DNA of 45,895 nucleotides from Pseudomonadota bacterium. GTDB taxonomy: Bacteria; Cyanobacteriota; Vampirovibrionia; Obscuribacterales; Obscuribacteraceae. The DNA is taken from contig JAJPJO010000075.1 of NCBI GenBank assembly GCA_021324135.1, forward strand, positions 1 through 45,895, in the 5' to 3' direction. The notes under the pieces were generated by a model. That model did not search any database. It had not been told where the DNA came from and worked only from the letters and a program-made list of their open reading frames with translations. Positions 9,601 to 18,418 of the stretch are shown here, piece by piece. A program made the position numbers and the translations under genes. How positions within the stretch are numbered: position 1 is the first letter of the stretch; the number at the start of each line of letters is the position of its first letter.

Positions 9601-11009
9601 TCGACATGGCAATAGCCAAGCTGGATCAGAACCGAGCAGAGCTGCTCGCTGGCCTTGCGCCAGCCTTTGTTCGGCAAGAGCTGGAACAGTTTGTCCTCGC
9701 CCCTGGCCAGGCTCGTCAAAATGCTCATCGCTTCTGAATAATTTTTTGCCGCCTCGGCATAATTGCCCTCGTCGTAGTGCCGATTGCCCTGGCAAACAAT
9801 GGCTTTCGCCCAGCGCTGCGGCGCGACGCCTGAAAGAACCAGCTGCCAGGTTCGCCCGGCTTTATGCTTCAAGCGGCTTAAATCCTTGTCTTTCGCCCGT
9901 GCCGCATTTCGGCGTTGCACCAGCTGTGATGCCAGCCAGGCATCATAGTCGATGAAAGACTGGCTCACTACTCCGCAGCCGTCCATGCTCGTGGCTGGCT
10001 CGCCTGATATACGGGCAAACACTTCCTGCTCGGCTCTTGCTATGGTAGCTAGATTCTCCTGGTGGCAAAGCGAAGCAATCAGATGCTCGTCAGCCTTATA
10101 GTCAGGAATGGCGGCCGGATTAAGTTTGATCAAATCTCTGAAATGTCTGGCCGACTGCGCCAGGTCTTTCGATCGGTGGCTGATGAGAGTGTTGAACAGG
10201 GCTGAGCCGTCGGGATCTTTGAAGTCCTTGTGACGGAAGAGCAGACAATCATCACCGCCCTCGAACGTTTTCCATAAGTCCGGATCGACGATAAGGGCCC
10301 GCAGAGAAAGATCGATTACCCAGATCGAGAAATTGTCCAGATCAGCGAAGAAGTGATGGTTGGCTCTCTTCGGGTGTTGAAAGTTTCTATGTCCCGTTTC
10401 ATGACTGGAACGACCGGACAACTCCGAAACAAACATGCCGTCGTAATCGATCAGCTTCAACCCTTCATCGCTCACCAAAATGTTGCCGTGCTGCAGGTCA
10501 CCATGGGCGATACCAGCGCTCCTCAGGTGTTCGACCATGTCGCGGAACTGCCTGTGAAGTTGCACCACTTTAGCCGGAGTGGCCACGTGGCGATCAAGGT
10601 ACTGATCGAGGCTTTCACCTTCAATCCATTCCATTTTCAAAATTGGATACCAGTCCGATTTAATTTTGATGCCGCGCTCGACGAACTGAAAGTCGGCAAA
10701 GAAGCTGAAGCCCTTTCCCGCCAGTGCCCTGGCGATCGCTTCATAGCGCTCCTGGGTGTCGTCTCGCTGCTCGAGAAAACAACGCACCGCCCAGGACGAA
10801 ACGCCGGCGCTCAGACGGTACACACTGGCGAAGGCACCGGTCATCGGTCGGGGCAGACCGAGATGGTTCAGCTCGACCCTGGCCCGGCGCAGCTCCGCCT
10901 CGGCAAAACAGGCTTGCGGCAGTTGAATGGCTTCATTATAGTCCTGAGGCGTCGGCCACACTGAGGTTGAAGCTCCTCCATCTCGCAGGCTTATTCCATA
11001 ATAGATCAA
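6603..11009 (-). CDS. Giant atypical protein kinase with long TPR/helical-repeat body
   Basis: 1468 residues. Residues about 50-240 form a kinase-like domain of the bacterial HGDLxHGN type: AHGDLQHGNILV (168-179), DYDG (188-191) in place of DFG, then ETGHRNFQHP. The usual ATP-binding Lys position reads AVRCF with Arg76. The rest (about 370-1440) is mainly alpha-helical repeats, with clear TPR signatures such as GNYAEAAKNYSEAMSIL, LGIAAHYFREAQQL and DEYAEALSAYRSAIECC. No signal peptide or membrane helix. The start is uncertain. TTG 11009 has GAGG only one base away, whereas a GTG at 10961 has GGAGGAG 11 nt upstream. It is the last gene of the gshB/receptor-kinase operon, 18 nt after the preceding stop, and may serve as a cytoplasmic scaffold or effector. 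Kinase activity is unproven. Confidence 0.82.
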   Translation of the reverse strand: MIYYGISLRDGGASTSVWPTPQDYNEAIQLPQACFAEAELRRARVELNHLGLPRPMTGAFASVYRLSAGVSSWAVRCFLEQRDDTQERYEAIARALAGKGFSFFADFQFVERGIKIKSDWYPILKMEWIEGESLDQYLDRHVATPAKVVQLHRQFRDMVEHLRSAGIAHGDLQHGNILVSDEGLKLIDYDGMFVSELSGRSSHETGHRNFQHPKRANHHFFADLDNFSIWVIDLSLRALIVDPDLWKTFEGGDDCLLFRHKDFKDPDGSALFNTLISHRSKDLAQSARHFRDLIKLNPAAIPDYKADEHLIASLCHQENLATIARAEQEVFARISGEPATSMDGCGVVSQSFIDYDAWLASQLVQRRNAARAKDKDLSRLKHKAGRTWQLVLSGVAPQRWAKAIVCQGNRHYDEGNYAEAAKNYSEAMSILTSLARGEDKLFQLLPNKGWRKASEQLCSVLIQLGYCHVEQDQLGIAAHYFREAQQLVRAHEKEAAVQEPLLRATLLLAATYFKMGQPERAFLELSRKNSLQADSIQGITRAVKNERSGPYARSVTLAVMMTDLGHNHLANDEYAEALSAYRSAIECCRWLEEERREDAQLNAVITRASAGICAAKIAQNDIDECLEQFLATAESLDSLRDLVRAELNGILKSDWKFAEFMRLLGHRYGQAGEPEKSMLAFTAGLTALRLADDHEMQPMRIADCLLGLGKSTEALAVLQENLHWPEGFSKEFADHVGSGRINDLSHAILISTVVYDDESSTYHYHCIDALIAACPDRQSLSKILIALESSAMVRTPSYHRVLLDFARQLRRAQKFDHSKVVYAAALRSLKSGEAITSSGSAVMECLLAVGDLDLAAELMIDGGKMEEMVRTMINVMVGQNNYNNDSLTNLMIRVVDKLLSMPAASVTEEEIKQAIELLAWCAGEENELVLEVKERVSIWLKGRELAYAHSLVEQGKFSSAIAIFKKYGGADAREVVSAEELWVMRYLSASLIDGDRGYVSAADGYAFGCAVEVLRSLVERRCLTPAFAMQVAELIKASRAAGADRHIDSLCKLFASQGEEFAPAVSVLEKCMNKSGKTKLICPELLSAQEIGDAVMERDEADQDKIDKIFFLIEEEHYTEAMQQLDKLSQETCDSGALSELIILKGYCRFLNQDETAALQAWSDALRMSRSDADTTDSGRRAAAAAKAALCISLKYQRQLDKSACLRKLANPAISQRELCKIATQIVGKNLNEADSLTDVLAKSLLDQATRLDTVVPRSVTRDIYKAAFLVFGLMNRNCRLEVVECLDALGKSKAASLVLSLYINDTGVDSAVLELMNKIGKRHARSKKLSRLIELYESAGVSFQSIAEEAISQHCTSTISKVLSGDAPKRMPGELRQDLSHLFNQGVLSAALGARLSTAIEEGINAMESSENKERYKNDLLGIARIIERLDPQYGTTISGILESLSSAAKEEPHAEAVETELFSLAD

Positions 11010-11027
11010 GCCTCATTGATTAGTTAT

Positions 11028-13481
11028 TCACTCAGACCGCTTGTTTGAAGCAAGAGTCTTGAGGACGCGGTCGAGGGCGAGCTGGTTCAACCTCTCCGCC
11101 TCCTTGCTTCCCGTACTATGAGCCAATTGAATAGCAATGCGCCGCTCGGCCGCTGACTCCTCGTAACGCCCGAGATTCTCGAGAGCCTGCGAGATCCCGG
11201 CGTGCACATCGCGCAAATTGAGCTGCCGGTCCAGATTGTCCGGCGCTTTGTCGAAGGCTTCCTCTGCTTTTTTGAGGAAACTCAAGGATCGCTCCTGGTG
11301 CTTCAAACCCTGTTCGGCGCTGCCTGCATACTCCAGGGCAATGGCATACTGGTTGTACCAAAGGTCGGCATTGGCTTCGTCGTGCGTGCCTCTCTCGGCA
11401 ATCGGTAATGCCCGAGCGAGACGATGCAGAGCGCCTTCGTAATCGTGCAACTGGATTGCCATTCCGCCGGCTCGGGTCGATGCCTCGGCAAAATCAAAGG
11501 ATTCATCATCCCCCATCGACTCCCGCAGTGCTGCCTCTTCGTCGGCCGCTTTCAGAGCTGGCTCAATCAATCCCTGCGCAAACAAAAAACTGTGCTTGTA
11601 GTGACAAGTGCTGGCCAGGCTGTGCAGATCGCCATACTCCCTGGAGATGCTCTCCGCTTGCGCCAAATATTGATTGGCTTGCCAGCTTTGCTTGCGTCCA
11701 TGACAAATGAAGGCCAGATCGCGATACGAGTCTGCCAGCGCCGGTGCCCGTAGACCCTGGGCTTTCTCAATAATGGACATAATTCTCCTCACGAGCCGCT
11801 CGACCTCTCTGTCGCAGCCAGGCTGTTTGCTCAACTGCTTCTGCTCATCCTTTAAGGACTGCAGTTTGCATGGCCTGCCGTTGAAGGAGCATCCGGGCAT
11901 GTCATCGCTGAATTTCCTCAAGTCTTCATCGCTAAGGAGCGAGTCTTGTGCATCCACGCTCACCAATGTCGCCAGTTTCTTGAGAGGCTCCAGATCCTCT
12001 GCAGTCGCTTGGATGTCCTGGACCCTCAGATAACGCAAGTTATGCAGATTTTTCAAATTTCTGAAACTCTCATTTTTCAGCTTGCACCCGCTCACATTGA
12101 GAGCGAATAAACATTTGATCCGGCCGATGTATGAGAGATCAACTACGTTGGTATTGCTTACACTCAAGTCTCTGAGCGGCATATCTACGAGGTATTTTGT
12201 GCCCTCATCGGTAATATCGTTATATGAAAGATCGACGTGGTGCGCCAGGGTGTAGCCTTGCAAGCATTTCAAGTCGTCATCCCTGTACCTCTGTCCTTTG
12301 AGCTTAATGGTTGTTTCCGAACTCTTCATCAAATTCTCAAGATGCCTGACGCGTTCGCGCGCAGGCTCGCCTGTAAAAATGAGGTCGGATTCCACGCCCT
12401 TTTTCGGATCAACTTTGAGCGCAGGCGGGGCGGTGGCTGCATGCTTTATTGCTAAACTGACAGCGGCAAGGGAGGCAATGATGATGCCGGCAAGCAGGCA
12501 CATTGTTCTGGCGGACAACTTCTTTGCCTGGCTCGCATGAGGCTTCGCGTCCTCACCATGCATCTTCAAGACCGACTTCGTTTCGCTCTCTATGATTTGC
12601 TCCCGCACCGCATATAGTGCGGCGCCCGCTTGTCTGGCATCCTCGTAGCGATCGATGGGACTCTTGGCTAACATTCTGGCAAGCACTGCCTCTAAGGCAG
12701 CCAGGTTGCTCTGGCAAAGGTGAGCAATTTTGAGTGGCGGCATGCCCTGGCTTTTGTGCATTTGCAAGGTTTGCAAAGTCGAGTCGCCGACAAAAGGCGG
12801 CGAACCAACGAGCATGTGGTAGAGCACACAAGCCAATGAATATTGATCGGATGCAGCTGTGCACTCGATACCGGCTGCCTGCTCCGGGCTCATATACAAA
12901 GGGCTGCCCAGGATCTCGCCCGGTTTCGTCAGTCGATGATCGTCGTCATCGTTGATTCTGGCAATACCAAAATCGAGAAGCACCGGTACGTATTCGTCGC
13001 CATCCGGCCGCAGCATTATATTGCTTGGCTTTATGTCTCGATGAATGACGCCCTCCAGATGAGCGTGATGAAGAGCATTTGCAAGATCGATGGTAATCTG
13101 CAGCGCGTTGGACGCTGACAGGTCGAGCCAGGAATCTCGTAAATGCGAACCGTTTTGCTCGCGATAGTGCTCATCAATGATCTGCTGCAAGTCCATGCCC
13201 TCGATGTATTCGATCACGAGGTAGGGACTTGAATCTTCCAGGACTCCGAAGTCATAGACTTTAGCAATGTTTGGATGGGTCAAACGACTGAGCGCTTTGG
13301 CCTCGGTTTGAAAGCGAACAAAGGAACGCTCGCGTTCGTGGCTTCGCGCCAGGAACTTAAGCACCACCTGACGGTTGAGTGTTTGATCCAGTGCGCGATA
13401 GAGGTTTCCCATGCCACCAGATCCGATGCAGGCACTGATGACATACTTACCGATCAGGAGAGAACCGGGCTGCAGTTCCAT
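11028..13481 (-). CDS. Receptor-like Ser/Thr kinase: kinase, TM helix, LRR-like repeats, TPRs
   Basis: 817 residues. Cytoplasmic kinase domain about 10-290 with IGSGGMGNLY, Lys42, HRDIKPSN (147-154), DFG (170-172), SPEQ and DQYSLACVLYH. One membrane helix at about 324-346. The extracytoplasmic half has degenerate leucine-rich-like repeats (about 395-530, e.g. LRDLSVSNTNVVDLSYIG and LHNLRYLRV) and then TPRs (about 560-800, e.g. WQANQYLAQAESISREYGD). It should sense something outside the membrane and phosphorylate cytoplasmic Ser/Thr residues; ligand and targets unknown. ATG 13481 is 17 nt after the stop of its paralogue. Third of three kinases with the same architecture in a row, so it arose by duplication within the operon. 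All catalytic residues are present. Confidence 0.9.
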   Translation of the reverse strand: MELQPGSLLIGKYVISACIGSGGMGNLYRALDQTLNRQVVLKFLARSHERERSFVRFQTEAKALSRLTHPNIAKVYDFGVLEDSSPYLVIEYIEGMDLQQIIDEHYREQNGSHLRDSWLDLSASNALQITIDLANALHHAHLEGVIHRDIKPSNIMLRPDGDEYVPVLLDFGIARINDDDDHRLTKPGEILGSPLYMSPEQAAGIECTAASDQYSLACVLYHMLVGSPPFVGDSTLQTLQMHKSQGMPPLKIAHLCQSNLAALEAVLARMLAKSPIDRYEDARQAGAALYAVREQIIESETKSVLKMHGEDAKPHASQAKKLSARTMCLLAGIIIASLAAVSLAIKHAATAPPALKVDPKKGVESDLIFTGEPARERVRHLENLMKSSETTIKLKGQRYRDDDLKCLQGYTLAHHVDLSYNDITDEGTKYLVDMPLRDLSVSNTNVVDLSYIGRIKCLFALNVSGCKLKNESFRNLKNLHNLRYLRVQDIQATAEDLEPLKKLATLVSVDAQDSLLSDEDLRKFSDDMPGCSFNGRPCKLQSLKDEQKQLSKQPGCDREVERLVRRIMSIIEKAQGLRAPALADSYRDLAFICHGRKQSWQANQYLAQAESISREYGDLHSLASTCHYKHSFLFAQGLIEPALKAADEEAALRESMGDDESFDFAEASTRAGGMAIQLHDYEGALHRLARALPIAERGTHDEANADLWYNQYAIALEYAGSAEQGLKHQERSLSFLKKAEEAFDKAPDNLDRQLNLRDVHAGISQALENLGRYEESAAERRIAIQLAHSTGSKEAERLNQLALDRVLKTLASNKRSE

Positions 13482-13498
13482 GCTCTACTCACGCTCGC

Positions 13499-15937
13499 CT
13501 ATTTGTTTCTGTATTGCTTTGCTTCATTCGCCGAGCCCGATCTCTCTAATTCCCGCGCTAACCATTCGCTTGTATCTTTCTGCAGGTAACTTTTCATACC
13601 GTACAATTTACCCAGTTGCAGCGCTTCCTTAAGATAGGCAATGGCGATAGTGTTCTTGCCCACGGAAGCGGCGCACCGACCTGCCTGGCAGTATGCCAAA
13701 ATGAGACTGTCATGAAGCAATTTGGTGCTCACTGAGTTTCTCATGCTCGCGCATTTGGCAAGAACGGCGATCGCCTCTTGATTAATTTTCAACGCCTCAG
13801 ACTTGTTCCCGCTCCTTTCTTCGCTCTCCGCCCAGGTAACCAGGCAGGCGCCGTAGCGCGGTGAATCCTTGCCTTCCTTTTCCTCGACTATGGCGATGGC
13901 TTCCTTGTGAAGGGGGTAGGCCTGCGCGTATTCGCCTGCCGCTGCCAAATGTGCCCCTAAACTTCCCAGTGGCTCAACCAGGCTCAATGAGCCTGGAGCG
14001 ACGAGGCTCCGCAAGACCGCGAGCGCTTCTCTTTGATCGGCAATGACAGCGCTGCGATTTGAAAGTGCTTGCTCGACCTGGGCTCGTTTTCGCAAGGCAT
14101 CGACGAGGTGCTTTTTGTTGCCATGCTCTCGCGCTATTGCCGTTATGCGATTGCTGATCTTGAGGGCTTCATCGAATTTTCCGATCCCTAAATCGATATT
14201 GGTCCAAAGCATAAGAGCCTGATGCAGAGCCGGCGAGTCAGCTCCCTGCGCCTTTTCGATCAAGGCGATAACATGTTTTGTCCTGGCGATCGCTTCGGTT
14301 TTTTTTCCCTGGCTCAGGAACTCGCCGGCTCGATAAAATTCCTGCTTCGTACTTGGTGGACCTTCGCCGTACATCTCAACAAACGGCATGCTCTGACGTA
14401 GTTCGTTCATACCTTCTTTGGAAATTTTAGTGTCCCTGAGGTCTAGCCTTTCCAGAGTCGGTATCGACTTGATCGTCCTTATAGATCGATCGGTCACAGG
14501 CGTACTCTTTATGGAGAGCGATCGCAAGCTCTTCAAGCTCAGCAAATTCTCCAGCGATTTATCGTCAATCTCGGTTTCGCCTGCATCGATCATTTCCAAA
14601 TTGGGCAGAAGCGGCAGGGTCTGGAATGTTTTGACTTGCGTCGCCTTGACGCTCAGCCAATTTACAGGAGAGTCGCAAAAGTTCTTGAGCCCACGATCGC
14701 TCACCGGGTCGTGGGTTAAATCAACGATCTCGGCATATTTATAGCCCTTGAAACAGGCCAGGTCGGAATCGGTCAAGATGAAATTCTTGAGCATGAGCCT
14801 TTCGGCTCGCTGATTGATTAAGATCTGCACGCACTTCTTAGCGGTTTCGGATAATTTCTCGGAGGAAGGATCATAAGCAGGCTTGGCAGGGTTTGGGGCT
14901 TCCGGCACTGTGCCCGACCATTTCAGGGTGGCAATCACACCAATGACGAAAATGATTGATACCAGAAGTAGTGCCAGGGCAGGTTTAAACAGGCGAGCGG
15001 ACTGCTGAGGTGTCACCATATGCGGTGGCACCACCGGGTTGCTTTCTTCTGATTCATCCCCTTCCTGCGGCAATAAATCGAGAATCTGCTTCAGCTGCTC
15101 CCCGACTTCTGCCATTGAGGAAAAACGCCCTGCAGGATCCGGATCGAGCAATATGCTGAAAATATCGTCCAGCGCCTCGGGCCAGTCTTTGTCACTTACA
15201 GATGAAAGCAAAGGAGGCTGATCGCGGCTTCGAGCCGTGATTGCCTCGAGCAAGGTCTCAGCCGCAAAGGGAGGCTGGCCTGTAAGCGTCTCGAAGAGAA
15301 CGCAGCCGAAGGAGTATTGATCGGATGCCGCTGTCACCTCTTCGCCGCCGGCTTGCTCAGGACTCATATAGAGCGGACTGCCGATCATCTGCCCTTTCCC
15401 GGTTAGTTCTTGCTCCTCGCCCTTATCAAGGGCAATCTTGGCGACACCGAAGTCGACCAGGACAGGAGTGTAGAGATCATGTTCCTTTTCGAGCATGATG
15501 TTGCTCGGCTTTATATCTCTGTGTATAACGCCGCTCTGATGCGCGTGCGCAAGTGCATCAGCGATCTGAATGAATATTTCAAGCAGAGCAGCGCTCGAAA
15601 TTAGTTGGCATTCTCCGCTTTCAATCAGGCGCTCCAGCGTCGTTCCCTCTATATATTCAATTGAGATGAAAGGCTGGGCCGCCGACAGCTCGCCGAAGTC
15701 ATAAACCTTGGCTATGTTCGGGTGGTTTAAACGGCTAAGGGCTTTGGCTTCCTGTTGAAACCTGATCAGATATTTGCCCTGCTGGAACGAGTAAACCGAT
15801 ATGAGTTTCAAGGCTACCGTGCGCAGAAGCACCTGGTCTTCGGCTTTATACAGGGCACCCATACCACCGACGGCAATTTTTTCGATAATCTTGTAGCGAT
15901 TCAGCAGTATCGTATTTGGTTCTAGTTCCACTGCCAC
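13499..15937 (-). CDS. Receptor-like Ser/Thr kinase, middle paralogue of three
   Basis: 812 residues with the same order of parts as its neighbours: kinase about 12-290 (IAVGGMGALY, Lys44, HRDIKPSN at 139-146, DFG 162-164, SPEQ), membrane helix about 317-340, LRR-like repeats about 385-520 (e.g. LLPNLEMIDAGETEIDD, LKSLRSLSIKSTPVTD), and TPRs about 540-805. All catalytic residues are intact. The start codon is GTG at 15937. A second GTG at 15931 would give MELEPNT, matching the MELQPGS start of the next paralogue exactly, with GAG 8 nt upstream, so either may be used. It lies 62 nt after the preceding kinase gene. Predicted membrane signalling kinase with the repeats outside the cytoplasm. Confidence 0.9.
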   Translation of the reverse strand: MAVELEPNTILLNRYKIIEKIAVGGMGALYKAEDQVLLRTVALKLISVYSFQQGKYLIRFQQEAKALSRLNHPNIAKVYDFGELSAAQPFISIEYIEGTTLERLIESGECQLISSAALLEIFIQIADALAHAHQSGVIHRDIKPSNIMLEKEHDLYTPVLVDFGVAKIALDKGEEQELTGKGQMIGSPLYMSPEQAGGEEVTAASDQYSFGCVLFETLTGQPPFAAETLLEAITARSRDQPPLLSSVSDKDWPEALDDIFSILLDPDPAGRFSSMAEVGEQLKQILDLLPQEGDESEESNPVVPPHMVTPQQSARLFKPALALLLVSIIFVIGVIATLKWSGTVPEAPNPAKPAYDPSSEKLSETAKKCVQILINQRAERLMLKNFILTDSDLACFKGYKYAEIVDLTHDPVSDRGLKNFCDSPVNWLSVKATQVKTFQTLPLLPNLEMIDAGETEIDDKSLENLLSLKSLRSLSIKSTPVTDRSIRTIKSIPTLERLDLRDTKISKEGMNELRQSMPFVEMYGEGPPSTKQEFYRAGEFLSQGKKTEAIARTKHVIALIEKAQGADSPALHQALMLWTNIDLGIGKFDEALKISNRITAIAREHGNKKHLVDALRKRAQVEQALSNRSAVIADQREALAVLRSLVAPGSLSLVEPLGSLGAHLAAAGEYAQAYPLHKEAIAIVEEKEGKDSPRYGACLVTWAESEERSGNKSEALKINQEAIAVLAKCASMRNSVSTKLLHDSLILAYCQAGRCAASVGKNTIAIAYLKEALQLGKLYGMKSYLQKDTSEWLARELERSGSANEAKQYRNK

Positions 15938-15999
15938 AACTCATGATTCAATCGACTGGAGGAAACGGTTTTGGTTTCTCAATTCAGTTTACATCAGAC

Positions 16000-18417
16000 C
16001 TATTGATAATTTTTTGCTTCATTTTTTCGGCCGAGCCTGTCGAGCGCCACGACCAGTAACTTTTTCATACTTTCCGCCCGCTTGTCGGCATAACCGTAGT
16101 CTCGGTAAGTGCTCAGACCCTGCTCTAATGCCGTGACAGCCTTCTCATTTTCATTTGCGGCAAGCCGGCACATGCCGAGTTTGAGGTAGGCCGCGCAAAG
16201 CACATTACCTTCGCCCTTTCTTTCCAATTTGTGCTTCTCCTCGATGGCAGCCACTTTCTCGAATTTAGTGATTGCCGCTCCATAGCGACCCGCCTCGCGA
16301 TCCGCCTCAGCCCAGATGATCAATGTGCTGGCATATACGTGTGAATCTTCGCCATAGAGGACTTTGCCAATCGCCAGGGCATGCTTGCACGTGTCGATAC
16401 ACTCAGGCAGTTGGCGGGCGATCAACAAATGGTTGGCGAGATGGCTCAGACACATGCAAAGATACTTGCTGTTCGGCACATCGCACTTCTGCAAAAGAGA
16501 GATAGCCTGCCGGGCTGTTAGTATAGCTTCTGAACTGCGTCGTTGTTCGCCGAGCAAGCGCAGCTTTTCTAAAAGAAGCGAGCATTGCATGTGCGTATCG
16601 CCATACTGACGCGATATAGCGAGCCCGCGCTCGATCGTGCGCTCGGCATCGGTCTGCTGTTTGAGTTGAACATAACATGTGGCCATAGGTTGCAGCATGT
16701 AGCAGACTGCGATTGAATCCGGACCTTGAACGCGCTCCACTGCAATGAGAGCCTGCCTGAGCAGAGGCAGGGCTCTGGCATAAGAGCCCGAGCCGGTCAG
16801 CTTCTCGGCTTCTTTCAAAAGTCGCGCTGCAGGCGGAGCCTGGCCCGGCAATACATGACAAAGCGGCAGACTCTTGCGCAGTTCCGCTCGAGATGACTCT
16901 GAAAGATCGAGTGTCACCGTGCGCAACTTAGGCATCTGCTTCAAATATTTGATTGAACGATCGGTAATGCAGGTTCGCTGCAATAAGATCTGCTGAAGCA
17001 TCTTCAGACGAACCAGCCTTGCTATGGAAGCATCGTCAACATCAGAGCCGCCAAGATCGAGATTTTCCAGATCCTTCATCTGCGAAACGACTTCTAGAGG
17101 CTTTACTGGATCGCCCTTCAATGAAAGGTTTCTGATTGGTGAGTCGAGCAAATAGCGCATGTCTTGATCTGATACGCCGCTCGTCTCAAGGTCGACGTCC
17201 AGAGCGTCTTTATATCCCTTCAGAGGTGCCAGGGACTGGCCCATACAAGCTCTGAGATTAAGCTTGGATGCGTGGCTGTCCATCAATTTTTTGAGATAAG
17301 TATTCTCCATCGCGCCATTGCTGGGTTCGGTATCGTTAATAGATGTGGCTCTCTGCACCGCCTGATGGGGCAGCCTGGGCGGAATAAGAATGGCCGATGC
17401 GACAAGGCAAGCGGCGATAATTGCAGCCAGGGGAATAACCGGCCTGAGCCATGATTTTGTTTGCGGACGCGATTTTTCTTGCGAAGAATCGCTGAACGTG
17501 ACCGGCACCGCATTTGATGGCGGGGCCGCCGCATCTGAATCAAGTTCGTCGCTGCTCAACGACTCGCAGATCGCAACTAGAGCCTGGCAGGCTTCTTGCA
17601 TGTTGGAAAAACGGTTCTCCGCCTGTTTGCACAGCAATTTTGCCAGCACCATCTGTAGTGGCGCCAGTCGCTGATCATCGCTCAGCGCAGACAGGTCTAC
17701 CTCGGACTGAGCGCGATGCATGGCCAGCGTTTCCACAATCGTTTCACCCACGTAGGGCGGCTCGCCTGTCAATACTTCATGGAGAACGCAGCCGAGCGAA
17801 TACTGGTCGGAGGCGGCGGTGATCGCCCCACCGCCCGCTTGCTCAGGACTCATATATAAGGGACTGCCGACGATGTTCCCGGTGGAGGTCAAATGCTGCT
17901 CGCGATACAGATCGTCCAGTTTGGCAACACCAAAGTCGAGCAAGACGGGGAAATAACCCTCCTCATCGTTTCTCAACATGATATTGCTGGGTTTTATATC
18001 GCGATGAATTACGCCTTCTTGATGGGCGTGCGCCAGAGCATCGCAAAGCTGTATGAAGATTTCGAGGACTTCAACGAGCTCCAGATGCTCTTTTTCATTT
18101 ATGCTTGCCTGAAGGGTTTTCCCGTCCACAAATTCCATGACCAGGAAGAGATCATTGCCGTCCAATTCGCCAAAATCAAAAACTTTGGCAATATTGGGAT
18201 GGTTGAGGCGGCTCGAGGCCCGAGCCTCGTTTTGAAAACGCATTACAGCTGTGCTGTCGAATGAGGCACCCTTCGATATGACTTTCAATATGACCGGGCG
18301 CAAGAGCGTCAGGTCGTCAGCTTTGTAAATCGAGCCCATGCCGCCTTTGCCGATCTTCTCGGTTATCTTGTAACGAGAGAAAATAATTCGGCCTGGCTCG
18401 AGCTCGCTTGCTTTCAT
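16000..18417 (-). CDS. Receptor-like Ser/Thr kinase, first paralogue of three
   Basis: 805 residues. Kinase domain about 14-290 with IGKGGMGSIY, Lys45, HRDIKPSN (138-145), DFG (161-163), SPEQ and DQYSLGCVLHE. Membrane helix about 325-346. LRR-like repeats about 390-520 (e.g. MKDLENLDLGGSDVDDASIA, IKYLKQMPKLRTVTL). TPRs about 540-800 (e.g. SYARALPLLRQALIAVE and YGAAITKFEKVAAIEEKH). I start at ATG 18417, giving MKASELEPG, which matches the paralogues. An ATG at 18441 would add MSRCRRCE but overlaps gshB by 23 nt. With the chosen start there is one base between the gshB stop and this ATG, and no good Shine-Dalgarno, which points to translational coupling to glutathione synthetase. Confidence 0.9.
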   Translation of the reverse strand: MKASELEPGRIIFSRYKITEKIGKGGMGSIYKADDLTLLRPVILKVISKGASFDSTAVMRFQNEARASSRLNHPNIAKVFDFGELDGNDLFLVMEFVDGKTLQASINEKEHLELVEVLEIFIQLCDALAHAHQEGVIHRDIKPSNIMLRNDEEGYFPVLLDFGVAKLDDLYREQHLTSTGNIVGSPLYMSPEQAGGGAITAASDQYSLGCVLHEVLTGEPPYVGETIVETLAMHRAQSEVDLSALSDDQRLAPLQMVLAKLLCKQAENRFSNMQEACQALVAICESLSSDELDSDAAAPPSNAVPVTFSDSSQEKSRPQTKSWLRPVIPLAAIIAACLVASAILIPPRLPHQAVQRATSINDTEPSNGAMENTYLKKLMDSHASKLNLRACMGQSLAPLKGYKDALDVDLETSGVSDQDMRYLLDSPIRNLSLKGDPVKPLEVVSQMKDLENLDLGGSDVDDASIARLVRLKMLQQILLQRTCITDRSIKYLKQMPKLRTVTLDLSESSRAELRKSLPLCHVLPGQAPPAARLLKEAEKLTGSGSYARALPLLRQALIAVERVQGPDSIAVCYMLQPMATCYVQLKQQTDAERTIERGLAISRQYGDTHMQCSLLLEKLRLLGEQRRSSEAILTARQAISLLQKCDVPNSKYLCMCLSHLANHLLIARQLPECIDTCKHALAIGKVLYGEDSHVYASTLIIWAEADREAGRYGAAITKFEKVAAIEEKHKLERKGEGNVLCAAYLKLGMCRLAANENEKAVTALEQGLSTYRDYGYADKRAESMKKLLVVALDRLGRKNEAKNYQ

Positions 18418-18418
18418 T

